Source: Gemmatimonadota bacterium (GTDB lineage: Bacteria; Gemmatimonadota; Gemmatimonadetes; Longimicrobiales; RSA9). From it: a stretch of DNA of 47,269 nucleotides. Below, piece after piece: positions 41,702 to 47,269 of the stretch; position 1 is the first letter of the stretch, and every line of letters begins with the position of its first letter. Location of the stretch: positions 1 through 47,269 of the forward strand of contig JBDLIA010000016.1 in the NCBI GenBank assembly GCA_039715185.1, given 5' to 3'. A model generated the notes under the pieces. That model searched no databases and had not been told where the DNA came from. It saw only the letters and a program-made list of their open reading frames with translations. The position numbers were made by a program, and so were the translations under genes.

Positions 41702-44092
41702 ATGAGGCCGCCGATGACCCGATCGCAGCACCCGGAGGAAGACGGCTCGGGAGCCGACCCCGGCTTCTGGACCCGAATGCGCCAGGGCCGGTTCGGCCAG
41801 ATACTGGTCGTCTACCTCGGCTTTTCGTGGGTGATCCTGCAGGTGGTGGGTGAGCTCCGCGAGTCGCTGAATCTGCCCGCATCGATCGGCCCGATCACGC
41901 TGCTTCTGCTGGGCGTGGGCCTGGCCGTCACGCTGGCGACGGCGTGGGTGCAGTCGCACCTGGAGCAGCGTCAAGCGACGGGGGAGCTCCCCGGCTCGTG
42001 GGACCTGAGCCTGGGCGAGCTCAAGGAATCCATCCTACGGGGTCGCGTGCCCCACCTCACGTGGGCGAGAGCCCTGCTCGGTGGTGTTTTCGCCTTCTCT
42101 TTGTTGTTCGGCTTCGCGGGCCTCTACGTGCTGATCCAGGACCGCGGTCGGAGCCTCGCGCCGGAGGAACTGGCCTCGGGGGACGCTGAGCCGGGCATAG
42201 CAATCCTCCCGTTCGACGTCAACGATGCTGCCCTCGACGACCTCCGAGAAGGAGTGCCGCTTCTCCTCGCGACGACGCTTCACTCCGCCGCCGGGGTGCG
42301 ACCGATCGCGGCCAATACGGTCCTTGCGCACTGGGATCGAGGAGTCGCCGCGGGCGAGCGCGCCGACCTGGCCCTGGCGCTGGAGATCGCGCGGGCTAGC
42401 GGCGGCAGCTACGCGCTGACCGGCTCTGCGGTCGCGCTGGGGGGCGATATCCGGCTTGCAGGCGAGCTGTTCGAGACGACCTCCGGGGAGCCGCTCGGAC
42501 GGGTACGGGTGGAAGGAGCGCGCGACAGCGTGTGGACGCTCGTGGACGGGCTCGCGGTCGAAGTGGTGAAGACCCTCACTACGGTCGGCGGCGACGGCGC
42601 GGACGTTTTCAATCTCGCGGGGGTAACCACTCGTTCGCCGGCGGCGCTCGCCGCGTATTTGGAAGGCGAAGCGCACTACCGGCGGGGAGACTTCGAACGC
42701 GCGGTAACATCCCTGGAGGCGGCGGTCGAGGAGGACTCGACGTTCGCACTTGCGCACTATCGCCTCGGACAGGCGCTTTCCTGGTTCGGGCTAGGGGACC
42801 GATCTTCCGCGCACCTGGAGAAAGCGCGAACCGGTTCGCTGCCCGACAGACAGGTGCTGTTCTCCCGGATGACGACTGCGACGACGCGGGGTCGATCCAC
42901 TGAGCCGCTCGACGACCTCGGGGCGTTCGTGCGCCAGCATCCCGAGGACGCGGAAGCCTGGAATGCGCTCGGCGAGGTACTCTTCCACGAGGGCGTTCTT
43001 CTTGACAGTCCGGACTGGTTGGACGAGGCGACCACGGCGCTGGAGCGCGCGGTCGAGCTGGAGCCGGGGAGCGGCCTCTACTTGTTCCACCCGCTGCACC
43101 AGGCCTTTGCCAGAGGGGACAGCGCCCACGCCGCGTATTTGATCGAGCGTTTCGGCGCCGTACACGCGGGCTCTCCAATGGACCTGGGGCATCGGCTGAT
43201 CTGGCGATACGAGTTCGGGAGCGCGCTTCCCGCCATGCCTCCGGACTCGGCCGTGGCCACACTTGTGAGTCTCGGCCAATGGGGAGGCATGCTGGCCTTC
43301 GCGAGCCGTTCCTTCGAGCTCGGCGAAGCGTACCTCCTGCGCCAGAGCGATGGTCTCGGCGAACTGCCGTTCGAGCTATGCAACTCGGTCCCCCTACGCG
43401 CTGGACGCTGGAAGAGCCTGATTTCGTACGCGGCGGATGAACGCATGCCCTTCCAGTCACGCTTTCTTTGTCTGCACGGGGCCGTGCAGAGCGGCTTGCC
43501 CGTCCCCGAAGCGATGCTCGAGGAGGTGACCCGGTCCGCTCTCGCGCAAAACCGCGAAGAGACGCTGCGGCTGGGAGCGTATCAGTTGGGGGCGTACTAC
43601 GTCGATCGGGGACGCTGGCCGCAGTACGAGGACCTTAGGGCCGAACTCCGCGAACGCCTGGAGGCCGCTCGGTCCCGAGCCGACTCCGTTCGGGCCGACG
43701 AGTGGGAATTCCAGTTGGGCTCCTTGCAGGCGTATGCCCACTGGGCGGAGGGAAGACGTGAGGAAGCGGCCAAAACTCTCGAGTCCTTGAGGCCCACACA
43801 GTGGCAAGAGCACAAATGGTGGCTCGGCCGTATCTATGCGGAGCTCGGCCGCCCCGCCGACGCAGCGCGCTGGTTGACAGGGATAATCGGGGGCGACGGC
43901 CCTTATTGGCCTCACGTCGCTCCTTTGCTGGGTAGCGCTTACGAGCAGCTGGGAGCAACCGACCGGGCCGCCGATCTATACCGCGACTTCATCGCGCGTT
44001 GGAAAGACGCCGATCCCGAGCTTCAGCCCTGGGTCAGGGAGGCACAGGACCTCCTGGAGCGGATCGAAGGGGAGGGGCGACCCGCGGCCTAG
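41702..44092 (+). CDS. Large membrane-anchored TPR protein
   Basis: 796 residues from the ATG at 41702 (41714 also possible). Membrane segments lie near residues 32-52 (QILVVYLGFSWVILQVVGEL), 60-82 and 125-147 (LLGGVFAFSLLFGFAGLYVL). A TolB-like domain (GIAILPFDVNDAALDDLREG) and many TPR-like helical repeats follow. The last codons (R-P-A-A-stop) lie inside the 115-bp repeat, so the natural C-terminus may have been altered by its arrival. Confidence 0.8.
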   Translation: MRPPMTRSQHPEEDGSGADPGFWTRMRQGRFGQILVVYLGFSWVILQVVGELRESLNLPASIGPITLLLLGVGLAVTLATAWVQSHLEQRQATGELPGSWDLSLGELKESILRGRVPHLTWARALLGGVFAFSLLFGFAGLYVLIQDRGRSLAPEELASGDAEPGIAILPFDVNDAALDDLREGVPLLLATTLHSAAGVRPIAANTVLAHWDRGVAAGERADLALALEIARASGGSYALTGSAVALGGDIRLAGELFETTSGEPLGRVRVEGARDSVWTLVDGLAVEVVKTLTTVGGDGADVFNLAGVTTRSPAALAAYLEGEAHYRRGDFERAVTSLEAAVEEDSTFALAHYRLGQALSWFGLGDRSSAHLEKARTGSLPDRQVLFSRMTTATTRGRSTEPLDDLGAFVRQHPEDAEAWNALGEVLFHEGVLLDSPDWLDEATTALERAVELEPGSGLYLFHPLHQAFARGDSAHAAYLIERFGAVHAGSPMDLGHRLIWRYEFGSALPAMPPDSAVATLVSLGQWGGMLAFASRSFELGEAYLLRQSDGLGELPFELCNSVPLRAGRWKSLISYAADERMPFQSRFLCLHGAVQSGLPVPEAMLEEVTRSALAQNREETLRLGAYQLGAYYVDRGRWPQYEDLRAELRERLEAARSRADSVRADEWEFQLGSLQAYAHWAEGRREEAAKTLESLRPTQWQEHKWWLGRIYAELGRPADAARWLTGIIGGDGPYWPHVAPLLGSAYEQLGATDRAADLYRDFIARWKDADPELQPWVREAQDLLERIEGEGRPAA

Positions 44093-44192
44093 GGGGATTG
44101 CCGCGCCCTGCTAGTTGTCCAGCACGCGACGCGCACGTTTCCGCGGAAACGTGGCCCAGGCTGCTATCGACGGGTCACCCCGCGAGGCCTCA
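44078..44192. repeat. 115-bp repeat containing the palindrome, copy B
   Basis: Ungapped match to 27661-27775 with 8 differences. The left end supplies the stop of the rightward TPR gene; the right end supplies the last residues and stop of the leftward truncated gene. So both flanking frames terminate inside the repeat. Similarity to copy A fades within about 5 bp beyond 44192. Confidence 0.85.
44136..44151. repeat. Intergenic palindrome, copy 12 (exact)
   Basis: Exact CGTTTCCGCGGAAACG inside repeat copy B, at the same position as in copy A, with identical flanks for at least 10 bp on each side. Confidence 0.9.
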
Positions 44193-44415
44193 TGACCAGG
44201 GAATTCAGTGAGGAGTCGTTGATGAACAGGTAAGCCTGATCGCGGAACACGTCGGTCATGCTCTGAATCGCCGCGGCTTCGAGGGCCTTGGTATTTTGGC
44301 GAATCTCCAAGCCCACGAAGATCAGCGACCCGATTACGCCGAGGGAAGCGAGCGCTTCACCCAATCTCGTCTGCCGTATTGCCACGGTCGTCTCCGGTCG
44401 GAAAGGAAAGCGCAT
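44164..44415 (-). pseudogene. Small membrane protein truncated at the 115-bp repeat
   Basis: 83 residues. One membrane helix (ALASLGVIGSLIFVGLEIRQ) followed by NTKALEAAAIQSMTDVFRDQ is the familiar 'VGLEIRQNT' family, whose members, from memory, run roughly 150-180 residues. After SLNSLV the frame enters the repeat and ends MRPRGVTRR-stop, so the C-terminal half is missing. It may still be made, but is unlikely to be a full functional member. Confidence 0.65.
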
Positions 44416-44469
44416 CCAGCCTGGCGGGATCGGTCCGCGAGGGTGAGATCGGGACGACCTCGAACCGGG

Positions 44470-45906
44470 TCATTGGTCCGCCGGAGGGGGTTCGTAGCGC
44501 TTCGCCTCGACCAGAAGTGAGTCGGGACCAAGCGTCACGCCACGCCGGACCACCAAGTCGATGCGCCGCGTGTTGTCGATGTTATCCAGCGGATCCGCCA
44601 GAAGGACGACAAAATCCGCGACGGCACCGGCCTGGATGACGCCGAGGCTGTCGACCTCGAGCCAGGCGGCAGGAGTGGTCGTGGCTGTTGCCAGCGCCTC
44701 GCGCGGCGTCAGCCCGCAATCCTGCAGTCGGCTCATCTCGTCGTGAATGTCGCCGGGATAGGCGACGTACCAGAACGCGTCCGTGCCGACCGCCACCTTG
44801 CCTCCGCGTCGTTGCAGCTCCAAGACGGTGCGGCAGCCCTGCTCCATGAACCCTGTTCGCCAGAAGGCGATTTGGGCCTCAGAATTGTCCGGGCTTTTCT
44901 GCCAATCGTCCCACCAGCCCCGGCTGATCTCCTGCAGCGTCGCGGGGAGGGCCCGATAGGTCGGTTTGTGGTCGGGGAACGAACCGCCTTCGTACTGCAG
45001 GGTCTCCCACGTGGCCGTCAGCACAACCTGCCCTTCGACCAGCTCGTCGAGCAGCGCGCCCAGCTTCTCGTCCTCGACGCCCCAGAGGAGCCTGGGTCTG
45101 TCGTCGGTCCCCAGGTCGAAGTCGAGTTGCTCTCCGACGTAGTGCTCGAGCCCGTCGATGCCCGCCTCCAACGCGACCGACGTGGGCGCGTTCCAGCCCC
45201 AGAGGTCGGCGGTGACCTTGAGGCCGAGGGCGTGCGCCTCCTCGGTTGCGGCAACCAGCGCCTCGGGTGTGAGCGCGTTGTACAGCTTGATGAAGTCGAC
45301 GCCCTCGGCTTTCGCCCTGCGGACCGCGTCTCTTGCCTCCTCGGGCGTCCGGACGATCAGCGGTACGTCCGGGAAAGCATCGGGCCAGTTCGGCGGGTCT
45401 CCGTCGATCGGGTGGCCTGCGATGAAGAGGTTCGGACCGAGCGGCTCCTCCTGCCAACGCCCGCGCAGGGCGAGCGAGGAGTCCGTGCGTGCGCCCACGT
45501 CCCGTAGCGAAGTGATGCCGTGGGCCAGGAACAGGGGCGCCCACGGCATATAGGAGTACTCGGCCACGTGGGTGTGGTTGTCGAAGAGGCCGGGGATGAT
45601 CCACTTGCCGCGAGCGTCGATCGTTTGGCCCGCGCCCTCCGCAGGACAGCGCTCCGGGGTGTCGACGCAAACGATGCGACCGTCGTCGACGACGATGTTG
45701 GCGCCCTCGATTGGCTCGAGGTCCTGACCGACCACCACGGTCGCGCCGACGAACGCGGTGGTGGTGGAGGGCTCGGCCGGGTCGCACGCCGCGGCCGCCA
45801 GGGCGGTGAGCAATACGGCGTTGCCCACAATGACCGGCATAGGCCCCGGTTGATAGGATGTCCGATTCGCTACGCTCAACGAGCCCGATGTCTTGGCTGC
45901 CGTCAT
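44470..45906 (-). CDS. Amidohydrolase lipoprotein
   Basis: 478 residues; a second ATG at 45840 would give a more usual lipoprotein signal (GNAVLLTALAAAACDP). Metal-dependent hydrolase motifs: GLFDNHTHVAEYS (HxH), GVDFIKLYN (likely carbamylated Lys), GIDGLEHYVG and VAVGTDAFWYV (Asp). The second conserved His is not evident (TADLWGWN). The C-terminus has the usual IQAGAVADFVVL composite domain. It resembles imidazolonepropionase-type enzymes exported to the periplasm. It follows the esterase on the same strand by 24 bp. Confidence 0.85.
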   Translation of the reverse strand: MTAAKTSGSLSVANRTSYQPGPMPVIVGNAVLLTALAAAACDPAEPSTTTAFVGATVVVGQDLEPIEGANIVVDDGRIVCVDTPERCPAEGAGQTIDARGKWIIPGLFDNHTHVAEYSYMPWAPLFLAHGITSLRDVGARTDSSLALRGRWQEEPLGPNLFIAGHPIDGDPPNWPDAFPDVPLIVRTPEEARDAVRRAKAEGVDFIKLYNALTPEALVAATEEAHALGLKVTADLWGWNAPTSVALEAGIDGLEHYVGEQLDFDLGTDDRPRLLWGVEDEKLGALLDELVEGQVVLTATWETLQYEGGSFPDHKPTYRALPATLQEISRGWWDDWQKSPDNSEAQIAFWRTGFMEQGCRTVLELQRRGGKVAVGTDAFWYVAYPGDIHDEMSRLQDCGLTPREALATATTTPAAWLEVDSLGVIQAGAVADFVVLLADPLDNIDNTRRIDLVVRRGVTLGPDSLLVEAKRYEPPPADQ

Positions 45907-45930
45907 TGTCGGCTCCCGGCTTCCTCCGAA

Positions 45931-46851
45931 TTACCGCTCCCACGCCTGGGATATCACCCGCAGGCCTCGACTCACCGTTGGCGGGATGACCGAGGTATGA
46001 GTCTCGTCCTCGAAAAACATGGTCTCCAGGCGCAGGCCCTCGTAGTTGCGAGCCTCGAGGATTGTGGCCAGGTCTTCCACGTTCGACACCATCGCGTATT
46101 CCTCCCCGTCGAGCGCTTCCAGTAGGCCGACGGCCAGAAACAGGTCTGCCTCGAGCGTGGCGTGTGTCTCGGCGTACGCGGCCTCGAAGTCGAACGTGGC
46201 CCGATCATCCCAGAACAGAGACGGGCTCCCGACTATGAAGCGCTCGAATGTCCCCTCTCCCTGGAACAGGGCGTAGAGCGCGAAGAGTCCTCCGAATGAG
46301 TGACCGAAGAGCGCGCGACCGGACGATTCCGCTCGGTACTCCGATTCAACGAGGGGGATCAGCTCCTGGCGAATGAAGTCCAGGAAGCCGGGCGCCCCGC
46401 CCGTTCCCTCGAGTGGTGGAAAGTCGGGGAGTTCCTCCGACCACCAACGGAGAAACTCCGGATCCTCGGTCGGGGTCAGGTCCACGGCTCGGAGCGGAGT
46501 GGCGTCGAAGAATCGACCCACTGGGTAGCCTATGCCGACAATAAGCAGATCGGGGACGATCCCGTCGAACCGCATGAGCCTGGCGGCTTCGACCACGGTG
46601 CCGAGCTCGCCGTTGGCGTCCACCGCGTATAGAACGGGATACGTAGCTTCGGTCGTCTCGTATCCGAGCGGCAAGGCCACCGAGATCTCGTAGGTCCGGC
46701 CGGTGATTTCCGAGGTGATGGTGCGGCTACGGGAGTCGGCCAGCGCCCCGGCGTAGGGGCGCCAGGCGTCGAGGGCGGGCTCGGGCTCGGGCTCGGCCGC
46801 GCAGGCGAACGAGACACACGAGGCAAGCAGCAGCAGGGCAACAAATCTCAT
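45931..46851 (-). CDS. Esterase-family alpha/beta hydrolase lipoprotein
   Basis: 306 residues; the ATG at 46851 follows GGAGG and the lipobox is SFAC (Cys ~17). The fold is that of PF00756 esterases (YEISVALPLGYETTEATYPV, YAVDANGELG). Nucleophile motif GRALFGHSFGGLFALY (Ser near 185) and a likely late His in FFEDETHTSVIPP. Related enzymes hydrolyse siderophore or acyl esters. Likely co-transcribed with the amidohydrolase. Confidence 0.86.
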   Translation of the reverse strand: MRFVALLLLASCVSFACAAEPEPEPALDAWRPYAGALADSRSRTITSEITGRTYEISVALPLGYETTEATYPVLYAVDANGELGTVVEAARLMRFDGIVPDLLIVGIGYPVGRFFDATPLRAVDLTPTEDPEFLRWWSEELPDFPPLEGTGGAPGFLDFIRQELIPLVESEYRAESSGRALFGHSFGGLFALYALFQGEGTFERFIVGSPSLFWDDRATFDFEAAYAETHATLEADLFLAVGLLEALDGEEYAMVSNVEDLATILEARNYEGLRLETMFFEDETHTSVIPPTVSRGLRVISQAWER

Positions 46852-46986
46852 TGGGAACCTCCGCCGAGAGACGCACCAACCGCCCCCCCCAGCGCGCCGG
46901 TCCGCCTGGCGCGACCCGCCCCGCACGATTCCACTGCGTTGCCAATCTGCCCTTCGGGCTGCGCGAAAGCGAGCGTGCCCCCCGGC

Positions 46987-47130
46987 TCGAATCTGTCCCG
47001 ATCAGCTGTTTCCAGGGACGATCCTCGGGTCGACCAGGCTGCCTCTTCCGCCGCCGCGCCCGCCGGTGCCGTGCCAGCCGCCGTCTTCCGTCCGCGATGC
47101 GCTCCCGGAGGCGAATCTGTCTCAATCAGC
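46987..47130. repeat. Short direct repeats in a gene-free end region
   Basis: CGAATCTGTCCCGATCAGC at 46987 recurs as CGAATCTGTCTCAATCAGC at 47112 (17 of 19 match), with GCCGCCGTCTTCC also occurring twice nearby. The region 46852-47269 has no convincing gene; these repeats and palindrome copy 13 are all I see. Confidence 0.5.
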
Positions 47131-47183
47131 CGCCGTCTTCCCCCCGCCATACACGTGCCTGAGGCGCATGGACGGCGGGCAGG

Positions 47184-47199
47184 CGTTTCCGCGGAAACG
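47184..47199. repeat. Intergenic palindrome, copy 13 (exact)
   Basis: Exact CGTTTCCGCGGAAACG, preceded by G and followed by T, in the gene-poor right end of the window, 330 bp upstream of the esterase start. Confidence 0.9.
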
Positions 47200-47269
47200 T
47201 CCCAACCAGCCATTGGGCGAGGCCAAGCCTTTCCCGATCAGCAGCCCACCCGTGACAAAGTCGTCCCAA

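Noticed and set aside
420-47199. Palindromes as intrinsic terminators.
   Set aside because: No U-tract follows in either direction, the perfect palindrome leaves only a CGCG loop on a 6-bp stem, and several copies lie between divergent genes.
420-47199. CRISPR array made by the repeated 16-mer.
   Set aside because: Spacing is irregular, from about 0.5 to 15 kb, and genes lie between copies.

Overview
This is a high-GC window with the look of a Gemmatimonadota chromosome. That assignment is an inference from the mix of genes: TolB/TPR proteins with a one- or two-helix membrane anchor, many secreted lipoproteins with CARDB-like domains, multiheme cytochrome lipoproteins, and DUF6090- and 'IRQNT'-type small membrane proteins. 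No rRNA, tRNA, IS transposase or CRISPR array was seen. Most genes are soft accessory functions: redox, secreted enzymes, small toxin-antitoxin modules and unknowns.

Layout. 1-0.3 kb: start of an SDR gene cut by the window edge. 0.3-5.1 kb: cytochrome remnant, lipoprotein beta-lactamase-fold hydrolase, DUF1330 protein, and a TetR/quinone-oxidoreductase pair sharing a 12-bp operator. 5.2-8.1 kb: two-gene electron-transfer operon (cytochrome c fused to a beta-barrel, then a pentaheme lipoprotein). 8.4-11.2 kb: four-gene operon of unknowns, convergent with a membrane coiled-coil protein plus membrane patatin pair (11.2-14.7 kb). 15.7-16.4 kb: AbrB-type antitoxin with a Doc-like toxin. 16.5-19.5 kb: TPR protein and DUF4143 ATPase. 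19.6-21.4 kb: two small unknowns and a VapBC-type module, each separated by a palindrome. 21.9-25.6 kb: cytochrome c, ScyD/E-like beta-propeller, TonB-dependent receptor operon. 25.9-32.3 kb: M23 lipoprotein, DUF6090-like protein, cupin, GNAT, large lipoprotein, TetR and SDR. 32.4-37.4 kb: SBP56-like lipoprotein, broken TA module, paired DUF6090-like genes, secreted protein, small membrane operon. 37.5-47 kb: GNAT, DUF4105, CTP-dependent riboflavin-kinase-like gene behind a TPR gene, a second large TPR gene, a truncated membrane protein, amidohydrolase and esterase lipoproteins.

The most unusual signal is not a gene. A 16-bp perfect palindrome, CGTTTCCGCGGAAACG (always R before and Y after), occurs 9 times exactly and 4 more times with one or two changes. 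All 13 copies lie outside confident genes and none lies inside an overlapping operon. Two copies sit in a 115-bp repeat that is 93% identical between 27.7 and 44.1 kb. At least two copies, perhaps three, sit exactly at the edge of truncated gene remnants. Between 19.6 and 21.5 kb they cut the DNA into cassette-like units of one gene or one TA module each. The half-sites resemble both ParB parS and Noc NBS sequences. Whether this is a protein-binding chromosome-organising site, a mobile repeat or a recombination site cannot be decided from this window.
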